Counted from the first letter of the stretch, positions 30,499 through 56,660 are shown. The stretch: DNA of 64,000 bases from Lamellibrachia columna (GCA_963662155.1 OY759270.1:55774874-55838873); one strand, 5' to 3'. Made by a program: numbers and translations. The notes: generated by a model not told the origin, from the letters alone.

Positions 30499-30540
30499 GT
30501 CACCTGTGCAACGTCACCTGTGCAACGTCACCTGTGCAAC
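30499..30540. promoter_or_regulatory. Three-copy 14-bp repeat with E-box cores
   Basis: GTCACCTGTGCAAC is repeated three times head to tail. Each copy holds CACCTG, which reads as an E-box (CAGGTG) on the other strand and is a site for bHLH or zinc-finger factors of the Snail type. It lies about 150 bp upstream of the first coding ATG. Whether it is promoter or 5' UTR cannot be decided from sequence. Confidence 0.4.
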
Positions 30541-30688
30541 GCAGGGAAGAGGAACAATAACGTGTTGAGTCGTAAGCTCGTTGCCGGATTATCTGCTGCT
30601 GTCTCGGCGCTAGACTGACCGAGGCCTCGGCCTCGTTGGCTGTCGCCGTGAGAGACCGACTGGGCAGTCCGTCTGGTTGGCCGCAGCC

Positions 30689-43422
<12,734 letters not shown>

Positions 43423-43707
43423 CGGGGCAGAGGCGGACAGCAGCCCGCGCAAGGCGGCCGCAGGGCTCTGACGGGGCAGAGGCGGACAGCAGCCCGCGCA
43501 AGGCGGCCGCAGGGCTCTGACGGGGCAGAGGCGGACAGCAGCCCGCGCAAGGCGGCCGCAGGGCTCTGACGGGGCAGAGGCGGACAGCAGCCCACGCAAG
43601 GCGGCCGCAGGGCTCTGACGGGGCAGAGGCGGACAGCAGCCCACGCAAGGCGGCCGCAGGGCTCTGACGGGGCAGAGGCGGTCGTGTAAACACCCCCACG
43701 AGACCTA

Positions 43708-44205
<498 letters not shown>

Positions 44206-44217
<12 letters not shown>

Positions 44218-44484
44218 CAATGCCAAAGATGGACGAATGCAGTGTTATTAGCAATGCCAATGATGGACGAATGCAGTGTTATTAGCAATGCCAATGATGG
44301 ACGAATGCAGTGTTATTAGCAATGCCAATGATGGACGAATGCAGTGTTATTAGCAATGCCAATGATGGACGAATGCAGTGTTATTAGCAATGCCAATGAT
44401 GGACGAATGCAGTGTTATTAGCAATGCCAATGATGGACGAATGCAGTGTTATTAGCAATGCCAATGATGGACGAATACAGTGTT
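44206..44484. repeat. 34-bp minisatellite, about 8 copies
   Basis: CAGTGTTATTAGCAATGCCA followed by ATGATGGACGAATG recurs every 34 bp (44208, 44242 and so on). The first copy begins inside the last codons of the ORF ending at 44217, so the array seems to have grown from that sequence. Confidence 0.93.
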
Positions 44485-44666
44485 GAAGGGACATTGGCAT
44501 CTATGTCGTTACACCTGCGTCTTAAGCGTGTGTGTTTATATAATAATGTTTATTCGATGCGTGATCGTCTGTAGACAATGCATTGTGTACAAACAGGTCA
44601 CACAAGACTTAACAATGTCGATCGCTCGGTAGATCTCGTTCCTGTTGATTGACCTGCTGTCATGTC

Positions 44667-45316
<650 letters not shown>

Positions 45317-45370
45317 TGATACAGTTGAGCTGCCTAACTTAGTGCACCTTTGCTTGTTATTTACAAAATA

Positions 45371-46262
45371 TCGGCTATTGTGCTGCGAGCTGATGGCCCG
45401 ACAGATCGGCTATTGTGCTGCGAGCTGATGGCCCGACAGATCGGCTATTGTGCTGCGAGCTGATGGCCCGACAGATCGGCTATTGTGCTGCGAGCTGATG
45501 GCCCGACAGATCGGCTATTGTGCTGCGAGCTGATGGCCCGACAGATCGGCTAGTTTACTGCGAGCTGATGGCCCGACAGATCGGCTAATGTACTGCGAGC
45601 TGATGGCCCGACAGATCGGCTATTGTGCTGCTAGCTGATGGCCCGACAGATCGGCTATTGTGCTGCTAGCTGATGGCCCGACAGATCGGCTAGTGTACTG
45701 CGAGCTGATGGCCCGACAGATCGGCTAGTGTACTGCGAGCTGATGGCCCGACAGATCGGCTATTGTGCTGCTAGCTGATGGCCCGACAGATCGGCTATTG
45801 TGCTGCTAGCTGATGGCCCGACAGATCGGCTAGTGTACTGCGAGCTGATGGCCCGACAGATCGGCTAGTGTACTGCGAGCTGATGGCCCGACAGATCGGC
45901 TATTGTGCTGCTAGCTGATGGCCCGACAGATCGGCTAGTGTACTGCGAGCTGATGGCCCGACAGATCGGCTATTGTGCTGCGAGCTGATGGCCCGACAGA
46001 TCGGCTAGTGTACTGCGAGCTGATGGCCCGACAGATCGGCTATTGTGCTGCGAGCTGATGGCCCGACAGATCGGCTAGTGTACTGCGAGCTGATGGCCCG
46101 ACAGATCGGCTAGTGTACTGCGAGCTGATGGCCCGACAGATCGGCTATTGTGCTGCGAGCTGATGGCCCGACAGATCGGCTAGTGTACTGCGAGCTGATG
46201 GCCCGACAGATCGGCTAGTGTACTGCGAGCTGATGGCCCGACAGATCGGCTAGTGTACTGCG
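45371..46262. repeat. 35-bp minisatellite, about 25 copies
   Basis: The unit is CGGCTATTGTGCTGCGAGCT followed by GATGGCCCGACAGAT, with period 35 bp. Common variants are CGGCTAGTGTACTG and GCTGCTAGC. The CGGCTAGTGTGCTG core equals the TIR-like motif at 44729-44740 and 44819-44830, so the unit probably came from a transposon end. Confidence 0.93.
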
Positions 46263-46562
46263 GGCTTTAGTCTTTGTTAGTCAAGTTGTATAATAAGTCA
46301 AACTAAGTTAGGGTCCACGGAACATGAATGAGTAATGTGAACATAAGATCTTCTACTTGAACAACTAATTACGAGTCTATATGCAAGTATAAATGGTCAT
46401 GCTATATAATTGTAATTAGTTTCCTAAGAGATGTGTGTACAACTAGGTTCTCATTGAACGCTCGCCAAGGAATATGAAACATCTTAAGTACTTAGATTGT
46501 TAGCCTTACACGATCTCCTTCCAATGGTCCGGCTCTAGATTTGCCGGTTATTACAATGAAAC
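46263..46562. other. Unique spacer
   Basis: AT-rich single-copy sequence between the 35-bp and 27-bp arrays. No ORF with a recognisable motif and no RNA gene was seen. Confidence 0.4.
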
Positions 46563-46882
46563 AATGACACACCTGAGTGCAGGTAGGCAATGACACACCT
46601 GAGTGCAGGTATGACAATGACGCACCTGAGTGCAGGTATGGCAGTGACACACCTGAGTGCAGGTATGGCAGTGACATACCTGAGTGCAGGTATGGCAGTG
46701 ACACACCTGAGTGCAGGTATGGCAGTGACATACCTGAGTGCAGGTATGGCAATGACACACCTGAGTGCAGGTATGGCAGTGACATACCTGAGTGCAGGTA
46801 TGGCAGTGACACACCTGAGTGCAGGTATGGCAGTGACATACCTGAGTGCAGGTATGGCAATGACACACCTGAGTGCAGGTAG
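46563..46882. repeat. 27-bp minisatellite, about 12 copies, alternating variants
   Basis: TGACACACCTGAGTGCAGGT followed by ATGGCAG recurs every 27 bp. Copies with GACACACC and GACATACC alternate in the middle of the array, which gives a 54-bp higher-order unit. ORFs in four frames are effects of the 9-codon unit. Confidence 0.93.
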
Positions 46883-47777
46883 TGGCACCTGAACGTTGGC
46901 TTTAATCAGGTTTTCACACACGATAAACACGCATCTGCAAGAACACCTGCTTCTTATATAATTATGTGTCCGGTTTGCTGTGTTTATTTAACACATTCAG
47001 TGGCGTATTTAGGGGGACATTTGTCCGTGCCCCCCTCTTTAGCTTAATTTGTTTTTTTCGTATGTACCGTAAACCGGGGTTACTTTGAACAGTGGGGAAA
47101 CTTTGAAAATGTTTTCAGAAAAAAATCAGTCAGCAATATCTCTAAATGGAATAAAATTCGTTTTTCTTTTTTGTGTTAATTGTATGATGTTAAATGTATG
47201 ATGTTAATTGTATGATGTTAAATGTATAAGATTATATTGGTACAATCCTGTTTTAATAGACATTTGTAATAATCCCGAGGAAATTTCTGAATAGCATTCA
47301 TTACAAAACGTTACATTTTTATAAGACAAACTTCCAGTTACGCACAGGTATTTCTGGCAGATTCTTAAACATGTCCACAACGTGAGTTATACATCTGTGA
47401 AGTTGTGTAGGGGAGACCAGAGCTAGTTGTTACAATTTACAGTTAGTCACTTTTTGTTAAAAGTATATACTGTCAATGTATACATTAAATATATTATTCG
47501 TGTTAATAAAATGTTCACAGCTTCATATATTACGTTTTTCATGTTTAGTTACCAAAGGAGACTCATTCCCCGGATTCTTACACAACAAACAATTGTGAAT
47601 GGAATATAAATTATCGAATGGAGTATGAAACAGTGAATGGCAGTATATATGTAACGCCACTTCTACTTGATTGAATGAGACACACACACGTACCCACTCA
47701 CGCACACTCGCACGAACATCCACATTTCAATGTATCGTGCAAAATGTATTGATTGCTCAAATAGGGCTGTGCCATAA
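46883..47777. other. AT-rich unique region
   Basis: Single-copy AT-rich sequence with a small repeat at 47178-47226 and a TIR-like motif at about 47074 (both listed). Short ORFs (60-66 codons) carry no motif. No exon was supported. Confidence 0.4.
47178..47226. repeat. Short TGTATGATGTTAA repeat, 3 copies
   Basis: TTAATTGTATGATG and TTAAATGTATGATG alternate with a spacing of about 15 bp. It is a minor local duplication in AT-rich sequence. Confidence 0.7.
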
Positions 47778-47862
47778 AATTCACCAAGATTGACCAAGGT
47801 TGTCACACAAGGCAAAACACCCGGATGGCAAGTGGACAAGGTGTGTAACCCGCCCTTCTTAG
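47778..47862 (-). mobile_element. CR1 retrotransposon 3'-end fragment
   Basis: Read on the minus strand this segment has GGGCGGGTTA, then CTTGTCCACTTGCCATC with GGG, and AATCTTG-type tail words. The same words occur in the same order at the 3' end of the CR1 copy at 57975-58092 on the plus strand. An internal deletion and point changes mark it as an old, truncated copy. Confidence 0.55.
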
Positions 47863-48094
47863 ATATTTGTTATTTTTGTTTGACGCTGCTAGCATTTACA
47901 CTACTGGTTATAAACAAATACATTAGGCTTCACAATTGAAATAAAACACGTCGTGGTAAAATATTTTTTTTTCTTTCAATCATTGTCAGCAGACAACTCG
48001 CTGGCTGAGCCATCGGTACCAGCCGCCTGGGCATTGCTACAGTTCTAAACACTTGCCCCAATACAATTGTAACAATGTTTAAAGTTTTATTCAC

Positions 48095-51000
48095 GAAACA
48101 TAAAACGTGGCTGCCTCACTTGTTTTATTTTAATTACAGTTATAAAGCGTGGCTGCCCCACTTGTTTTATTGTAATTACAGTTATAAAGCGTGGCTGCCC
48201 CACTTGTTTTATTTTAATTACAGTTATAAAGCGTGGCTGCCCCAGTAGTTTTATTTTAATTACAGTTATAAAGCGTGGTTGCCCCACTTGTTTTATTTTA
48301 ATTACAGTTATAAAGCGTGGCTGCCCCACTTGTTTTATTTTAATTACAGTTATAAAGCGTGGCTGCCCCACTTGTTTTATTTTAGTTACAGTTATAAAGC
48401 GTGGCTGCCCCACTTGTTTTATTTTAATTACAGTTATAAAGCGTGGTTGCCCCACTTGTTTTATTTTAATTACAGTTATAAAGCGTGGCTGCCCCACTTG
48501 TTTTATTTTAATTACAGTTATAAAGCGTGGTTGCCCCACTTGTTTTATTTTAATTACAGTTATAAAGCGTGGCTGCCCCACTTGTTTTATTTTAGTTACA
48601 GTTATAAAGCGTGGTTGCCCCACTTGTTTTATTTTAATTACAGTTATAAAGCGTGGCTGCCCCACTTGTTTTATTTTAATTACAGTTATAAAGCGTGGTT
48701 GCCCCACTTGTTTTATTTTAATTACAGTTATAAAGCGTGGTTGCCCCACTTGTTTTATTTTAGTTACAGTTATAAAGCGTGGCTGCCCCACTTGTTTTAT
48801 TTTAATTACAGTTATAAAGCGTGGCTGCCCCACTTGTTTTATTTTAATTACAGTTATAAAGCGTGGTTGCCCCACTTGTTTTATTTTAATTACAGTTATA
48901 AAGCGTGGTTGCCCCACTTGTTTTATTTTAGTTACAGTTATAAAGCGTGGCTGCCCCACTTGTTTTATTTTAATTACAGTTATAAAGCGTGGTTGCCCCA
49001 CTTGTTTTATTTTAATTACAGTTATAAAGCGTGGTTGCCCCACTTGTTTTATTTTAATTACAGTTATAAAGCGTGGCTGCCCCACTTGTTTTATTTTAAT
49101 TACAGTTATAAAGCGTGGCTGCCCCACTTGTTTTATTTTAATTACAGTTATAAAGCGTGGCTGCCCCACTTGTTTTATTTTAATTACAGTTATAAAGCGT
49201 GGCTGCCCCACTTGTTTTATTTTAATTACAGTTATAAAGCGTGGTTGCCCCACTTGTTTTATTTTAATTACAGTTATAAAGCGTGGCTGCCCCACTTGTT
49301 TTATTTTAATTACAGTTATAAAGCGTGGTTGCCCCACTTGTTTTATTTTAATTACAGTTATAAAGCGTGGTTGCCCCACTTGTTTTATTTTAATTACAGT
49401 TATAAAGCGTGGCTGCCCCACTTGTTTTATTTTAATTACAGTTATAAAGCGTGGCTGCCCCACTTGTTTTATTTTAATTACAGTTATAAAGCGTGGTTGC
49501 CCCACTTGTTTTATTTTAATTACAGTTATAAAGCGTGGTTGCCCCACTTGTTTTATTTTAGTTACAGTTATAAAGCGTGGCTGCCCCACTTGTTTTATTT
49601 TAATTACAGTTATAAAGCGTGGTTGCCCCACTTGTTTTATTTTAATTACAGTTATAAAGCGTGGTTGCCCCACTTGTTTTATTTTAATTACAGTTATAAA
49701 GCGTGTTTGCCCCACTTGTTTTATTTTAATTACAGTTATAAAGCGTGGCTGCCCCACTTGTTTTATTTTAATTACAGTTATAAAGCGTGGCTGCCCCACT
49801 TGTTTTATTTTAATTACAGTTATAAAGCGTGGTTGCCCCACTTGTTTTATTTTAATTACAGTTATAAAGCGTGGCTGCCCCACTTGTTTTATTTTAATTA
49901 CAGTTATAAAGCGTGGTTGCCCCACTTGTTTTATTTTAATTACAGTTATAAAGCGTGGTTGCCCCACTTGTTTTATTTTAGTTACAGTTATAAAGCGTGG
50001 CTGCCCCACTTGTTTTATTTTAATTACAGTTATAAAGCGTGGCTTGCCCCACTTGTTTTATTTTAATTACAGTTATAAAGCGTGGTTGCCCCACTTGTTT
50101 TATTTTAATTACAGTTATAAAGCGTGGCTGGCCCCACTTGTTTTATTTTAGTTACAGTTATAAAGCGTGGCTGCCCCACTTGTTTTATTTTAATTACAGT
50201 TATAAAGCGTGGTTGCCCCACTTGTTTTATTTTAATTACAGTTATAAAGCGTGGTTGCCCCACTTGTTTTATTTTAGTTACAGTTATAAAGCGTGGCTGC
50301 CCCACTTGTTTTATTTTAATTACAGTTATAAAGCGTGGTTGCCCCACTTGTTTTATTTTAATTACAGTTATAAAGCGTGGTTGCCCCACTTGTTTTATTT
50401 TAATTACAGTTATAAAGCGTGGTTGCCCCACTTGTTTTATTTTAATTACAGTTATAAAGCGTGGCTGCCCCACTTGTTTTATTTTAATTACAGTTATAAA
50501 GCGTGGCTGCCCCACTTGTTTTATTTTAATTACAGTTATAAAGCGTGGTTGCCCCACTTGTTTTATTTTAATTACAGTTATAAAGCGTGGCTGCCCCACT
50601 TGTTTTATTTTAATTACAGTTATAAAGCGTGGTTGCCCCACTTGTTTTATTTTAATTACAGTTATAAAGCGTGGTTGCCCCACTTGTTTTATTTTAGTTA
50701 CAGTTATAAAGCGTGGCTGCCCCACTTGTTTTATTTTAATTACAGTTATAAAGCGTGGCTGCCCCACTTGTTTTATTTTAATTACAGTTATAAAGCGTGG
50801 TTGCCCCACTTGTTTTATTTTAATTACAGTTATAAAGCGTGGTTGCCCCACTTGTTTTATTTTAATTACAGTTATAAAGCGTGGTTGCCCCACTTGTTTT
50901 ATTGTAATTACAGTTATAAAGCGTGGCTGCCCCACTTGTTTTATTTTAATTACAGTTATAAAGCGTGGCTGCCCCAGTAGTTTTATTTTAATTACAGTTA

Positions 51001-54000
51001 TAAAGCGTGGTTGCCCCACTTGTTTTATTTTAATTACAGTTATAAAGCGTGGCTGCCCCACTTGTTTTATTTTAATTACAGTTATAAAGCGTGGCTGCCC
51101 CACTTGTTTTATTTTAGTTACAGTTATAAAGCGTGGCTGCCCCACTTGTTTTATTTTAATTACAGTTATAAAGCGTGGTTGCCCCACTTGTTTTATTTTA
51201 ATTACAGTTATAAAGCGTGGCTGCCCCACTTGTTTTATTTTAATTACAGTTATAAAGCGTGGTTGCCCCACTTGTTTTATTTTAATTACAGTTATAAAGC
51301 GTGGCTGCCCCACTTGTTTTATTTTAGTTACAGTTATAAAGCGTGGTTGCCCCACTTGTTTTATTTTAATTACAGTTATAAAGCGTGGCTTGCCCCACTT
51401 GTTTTATTTTAATTACAGTTATAAAGCGTGGTTGCCCCACTTGTTTTATTTTAATTACAGTTATAAAGCGTGGTTGCCCCACTTGTTTTATTTTAGTTAC
51501 AGTTATAAAGCGTGGCTGCCCCACTTGTTTTATTTTAATTACAGTTATAAAGCGTGGCTGCCCCACTTGTTTTATTTTAATTACAGTTATAAAGCGTGGT
51601 TGCCCCACTTGTTTTATTTTAATTACAGTTATAAAGCGTGGTTGCCCCACTTGTTTTATTTTAGTTACAGTTATAAAGCGTGGCTGCCCCACTTGTTTTA
51701 TTTTAATTACAGTTATAAAGCGTGGTTGCCCCACTTGTTTTATTTTAATTACAGTTATAAAGCGTGGTTGCCCCACTTGTTTTATTTTAATTACAGTTAT
51801 AAAGCGTGGTTGCCCCACTTGTTTTATTTTAATTACAGTTATAAAGCGTGGCTGCCCCACTTGTTTTATTTTAATTACAGTTATAAAGCGTGGCTGCCCC
51901 ACTTGTTTTATTTTAATTACAGTTATAAAGCGTGGCTGCCCCACTTGTTTTATTTTAATTACAGTTATAAAGCGTGGCTGCCCCACTTGTTTTATTTTAA
52001 TTACAGTTATAAAGCGTGGTTGCCCCACTTGTTTTATTTTAATTACAGTTATAAAGCGTGGCTGCCCCACTTGTTTTATTTTAATTACAGTTATAAAGCG
52101 TGGTTGCCCCACTTGTTTTATTTTAATTACAGTTATAAAGCGTGGTTGCCCCACTTGTTTTATTTTAATTACAGTTATAAAGCGTGGCTGCCCCACTTGT
52201 TTTATTTTAATTACAGTTATAAAGCGTGGCTGCCCCACTTGTTTTATTTTAATTACAGTTATAAAGCGTGGTTGCCCCACTTGTTTTATTTTAATTACAG
52301 TTATAAAGCGTGGTTGCCCCACTTGTTTTATTTTAATTACAGTTATAAAGCGTGGCTGCCCCACTTGTTTTATTTTAATTACAGTTATAAAGCGTGGTTG
52401 CCCCACTTGTTTTATTTTAATTACAGTTATAAAGCGTGGTTGCCCCACTTGTTTTATTTTAATTACAGTTATAAAGCGTGTTTGCCCCACTTGTTTTATT
52501 TTAATTACAGTTATAAAGCGTGGCTGCCCCACTTGTTTTATTTTAATTACAGTTATAAAGCGTGGCTGCCCCACTTGTTTTATTTAATTACAGTTATAAA
52601 GCGTGGTTGCCCCACTTGTTTTATTTTAATTACAGTTATAAAGCGTGGCTGCCCCACTTGTTTTATTTTAATTACAGTTATAAAGCGTGGTTGCCCCACT
52701 TGTTTTATTTTAATTACAGTTATAAAGCGTGGTTGCCCCACTTGTTTTATTTTAGTTACAGTTATAAAGCGTGGCTGCCCCACTTGTTTTATTTTAATTA
52801 CAGTTATAAAGCGTGGCTGCCCCACTTGTTTTATTTTAATTACAGTTATAAAGCGTGGTTGCCCCACTTGTTTTATTTTAATTACAGTTATAAAGCGTGG
52901 CTGCCCCACTTGTTTTATTTTAGTTACAGTTATAAAGCGTGGCTGCCCCACTTGTTTTATTTTAATTACAGTTATAAAGCGTGGTTGCCCCACTTGTTTT
53001 ATTTTAATTACAGTTATAAAGCGTGGTTGCCCCACTTGTTTTATTTTAGTTACAGTTATAAAGCGTGGCTGCCCCACTTGTTTTATTTTAATTACAGTTA
53101 TAAAGCGTGGTTGCCCCACTTGTTTTATTTTAATTACAGTTATAAAGCGTGTTTGCCCCACTTGTTTTATTTTAATTACAGTTATAAAGCGTGTTTGCCC
53201 CACTTGTTTTATTTTAGTTACAGTTATAAAGCGTGGCTGCCCCACTTGTTTTATTTTAATTACAGTTATAAAGCGTGGCTGCCCCACTTGTTTTATTTTA
53301 ATTACAGTTATAAAGCGTGGTTGCCCCACTTGTTTTATTTTAATTACAGTTATAAAGCGTGGCTGCCCCACTTGTTTTATTTTAATTACAGTTATAAAGC
53401 GTGGTTGCCCCACTTGTTTTATTTTAATTACAGTTATAAAGCGTGGTTGCCCCACTTGTTTTATTTTAGTTACAGTTATAAAGCGTGGCTGCCCCACTTG
53501 TTTTATTTTAATTACAGTTATAAAGCGTGGCTGCCCCACTTGTTTTATTTTAATTACAGTTATAAAGCGTGGTTGCCCCACTTGTTTTATTTTAATTACA
53601 GTTATAAAGCGTGGTTGCCCCACTTGTTTTATTTTAATTACAGTTATAAAGCGTGGTTGCCCCACTTGTTTTATTTTAATTACAGTTATAAAGCGTGGCT
53701 GCCCCACTTGTTTTATTTTAATTACAGTTATAAAGCGTGGTTGCCCCACTTGTTTTATTTTAATTACAGTTATAAAGCGTGGCTGCCCCACTTGTTTTAT
53801 TTTAATTACAGTTATAAAGCGTGGCTGCCCCACTTGTTTTATTTTAGTTACAGTTATAAAGCGTGGTTGCCCCACTTGTTTTATTTTAATTACAGTTATA
53901 AAGCGTGGTTGCCCCACTTGTTTTATTTTAGTTACAGTTATAAAGCGTGGCTGCCCCACTTGTTTTATTTTAATTACAGTTATAAAGCGTGGTTGCCCCA

Positions 54001-56383
54001 CTTGTTTTATTTTAATTACAGTTATAAAGCGTGGTTGCCCCACTTGTTTTATTTTAATTACAGTTATAAAGCGTGGCTGCCCCACTTGTTTTATTTTAAT
54101 TACAGTTATAAAGCGTGGCTGCCCCACTTGTTTTATTTTAATTACAGTTATAAAGCGTGGTTGCCCCACTTGTTTTATTTTAATTACAGTTATAAAGCGT
54201 GGCTGCCCCACTTGTTTTATTTTAATTACAGTTATAAAGCGTGGTTGCCCCACTTGTTTTATTTTAATTACAGTTATAAAGCGTGGCTGCCCCACTTGTT
54301 TTATTTTAATTACAGTTATAAAGCGTGGTTGCCCCACTTGTTTTATTTTAATTACAGTTATAAAGCGTGGCTGCCCCACTTGTTTTATTTTAATTACAGT
54401 TATAAAGCGTGGTTGCCCCACTTGTTTTATTTTAATTACAGTTATAAAGCGTGGCTGCCCCACTTGTTTTATTTTAATTACAGTTATAAAGCGTGGCTGC
54501 CCCACTTGTTTTATTTTAGTTACAGTTATAAAGCGTGGCTGCCCCACTTGTTTTATTTTAATTACAGTTATAAAGCGTGGCTGCCCCACTTGTTTTATTT
54601 TAGTTACAGTTATAAAGCGTGGCTGCCCCACTTGTTTTATTTTAATTACAGTTACAAAGCGTGGCTGCCCCACTTGTTTTATTTTAGTTACAGTTATAAA
54701 GCGTGGCTGCCCCACTTGTTTTATTTTAATTACAGTTATAAAGCGTGGCTGCCCCACTTGTTTTATTTTAATTACAGTTATAAAGCGTGGTTGCCCCACT
54801 TGTTTTATTTTAATTACAGTTATAAAGCGTGGTTGCCCCACTTGTTTTATTTTAATTACAGTTATAAAGCGTGGCTGCCCCACTTGTTTTATTTTAATTA
54901 CAGTTATAAAGCGTGGCTGCCCCACTTGTTTTATTTTAATTACAGTTATAAAGCGTGGTTGCCCCACTTGTTTTATTTTAATTACAGTTATAAAGCGTGG
55001 CTGCCCCACTTGTTTTATTTTAATTACAGTTATAAAGCGTGGTTGCCCCACTTGTTTTATTTTAATTACAGTTATAAAGCGTGGTTGCCCCACTTGTTTT
55101 ATTTTAATTACAGTTATAAAGCGTGGTTGCCCCACTTGTTTTATTTTAATTACAGTTATAAAGCGTGGCTGCCCCACTTGTTTTATTTTAATTACAGTTA
55201 TAAAGCGTGGTTGCCCCACTTGTTTTATTTTAATTACAGTTATAAAGCGTGGCTGCCCCACTTGTTTTATTTTAATTACAGTTATAAAGCGTGGCTGCCC
55301 CACTTGTTTTATTTTAGTTACAGTTATAAAGCGTGGCTGCCCCACTTGTTTTATTTTAATTACAGTTATAAAGCGTGGCTGCCCCACTTGTTTTATTTTA
55401 GTTACAGTTATAAAGCGTGGCTGCCCCACTTGTTTTATTTTAATTACAGTTATAAAGCGTGGCTGCCCCACTTGTTTTATTTTAGTTACAGTTATAAAGC
55501 GTGGCTGCCCCACTTGTTTTATTTTAATTACAGTTATAAAGCGTGGCTGCCCCACTTGTTTTATTTTAATTACAGTTATAAAGCGTGGTTGCCGCACTTG
55601 TTTTATTTTAATTACAGTTATAAAGCGTGGTTGCCCCACTTGTTTTATTTTAATTACAGTTATAAAGCGTGGCTGCCCCACTTGTTTTATTTTAATTACA
55701 GTTATAAAGCGTGGCTGCCCCACTTGTTTTATTTTAATTACAGTTATAAAGCGTGGTTGCCCCACTTGTTTTATTTTAATTACAGTTATAAAGCGTGGCT
55801 GCCCCACTTGTTTTATTTTAATTACAGTTATAAAGCGTGGTTGCCCCACTTGTTTTATTTTAATTACAGTTATAAAGCGTGGTTGCCCCACTTGTTTTAT
55901 TTTAATTACAGTTATAAAGCGTGGTTGCCCCACTTGTTTTATTTTAATTACAGTTATAAAGCGTGGCTGCCCCACTTGTTTTATTTTAATTACAGTTATA
56001 AAGCGTGGTTGCCCCACTTGTTTTATTTTAATTACAGTTATAAAGCGTGGCTGCCCCACTTGTTTTATTTTAATTACAGTTATAAAGCGTGGCTGCCCCA
56101 CTTGTTTTATTTTAGTTACAGTTATAAAGCGTGGCTGCCCCACTTGTTTTATTTTAATTACAGTTATAAAGCGTGGCTGCCCCACTTGTTTTATTTTAGT
56201 TACAGTTATAAAGCGTGGCTGCCCCACTTGTTTTATTTTAATTACAGTTATAAAGCGTGGCTGCCCCACTTGTTTTATTTTAGTTACAGTTATAAAGCGT
56301 GGCTGCCCCACTTGTTTTATTTTAATTACAGTTATAAAGCGTGGCTGCCCCACTTGTTTTATTTTAATTACAGTTATAAAGCG
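48095..56383. repeat. 42-bp satellite array, about 197 copies
   Basis: The unit contains TTATAAAGCGTGG(C/T)TGCCCC and ACTTGTTTTATTTTAATTACAG in halves, with a strict 42-bp period. The main variants are GGCTG/GGTTG and TTTAATTAC/TTTAGTTAC; rare one-base indels occur at about 50042, 50129, 51389 and 52584. The unit is 14 codons long and three frames lack stops, which yields apparent proteins of up to 2095 residues. There is no coding evidence beyond that. The left end grows from unique sequence with ACATAAAACGTGGCTGCCTC, a diverged first unit. The right end stops at AAAGCGATCGCATG. Confidence 0.97.
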
Positions 56384-56530
56384 ATCGCATGTGGCAGTAA
56401 CCATATGTTAGGGGCAAGTTTGATCGAAATATGGGGCGATTTTGAGCAGTGCTCAAAGTTACCCCATTTAACTAAAGTAAGCCAACACACGGTAACAACA
56501 GACGTAACTGGTCAGGCATACTGCTTGGGT

Positions 56531-56660
56531 TAGCACTGAATCCCCAGTTGATCCCGAGTCTCCAGTTGGCCCACAATCTCCAATTGGCCTCAAGTTTCTA
56601 ATTAGCACTGAATCCCCAGTTAATCCCGAGTCTCCTGTTGGCCCTCAGTCTCCTATTGTC
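56531..56660. repeat. 72-bp duplication, about 1.8 copies
   Basis: TAGCACTGAATCCCCAGTT starts at 56531 and again at 56603. Inside the unit a shorter CTCCAGTTGGCCC-type word is itself repeated in degenerate form. It abuts the 5' truncation point of the CR1 element. Confidence 0.75.

Larger units (their letters stand above)
47070..56470. mobile_element. Putative TIR-bounded element enclosing the 42-bp array
   Basis: The left motif TAAACCGGGGTTACTTTGAA (47070-47089) and the inverse of the right end (56448-56470, AGTGCTCAAAGTTACCCC then ATTTA) match at GGGGT(T/A)ACTTTGA(A/G)CA, and both are bounded by TA. Secondary GGGG motifs sit just inside both ends (AGTGGGGAAACTTTG; TTAGGGGCAAGTTTGATC). The interior is a CR1 fragment plus about 8.3 kb of 42-bp repeats whose unit also carries a GGGGCA motif on the minus strand. 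No transposase is seen. The boundaries are an inference from short motifs. Confidence 0.35.

Noticed and set aside
46577..46930. Cys/His-rich repeat ORFs resembling zinc-binding repeats
   Set aside because: 27-bp unit effect, open in four frames. The apparent Cys/His spacing is fixed by the DNA repeat and varies with frame.
52580..56404. 1274-codon minus-strand frame with a QPRFITVIKIKQVG repeat
   Set aside because: Reverse reading of the same 42-bp array; no start context, no non-repeat domain.
50124..56411. Open frame of 2095 codons made of a 14-residue repeat
   Set aside because: The 42-bp unit is a multiple of 3 with no stop in three frames across both strands. The same array gives equally long ORFs in competing frames and switches frame at one-base indels, so it is an artefact of the repeat.
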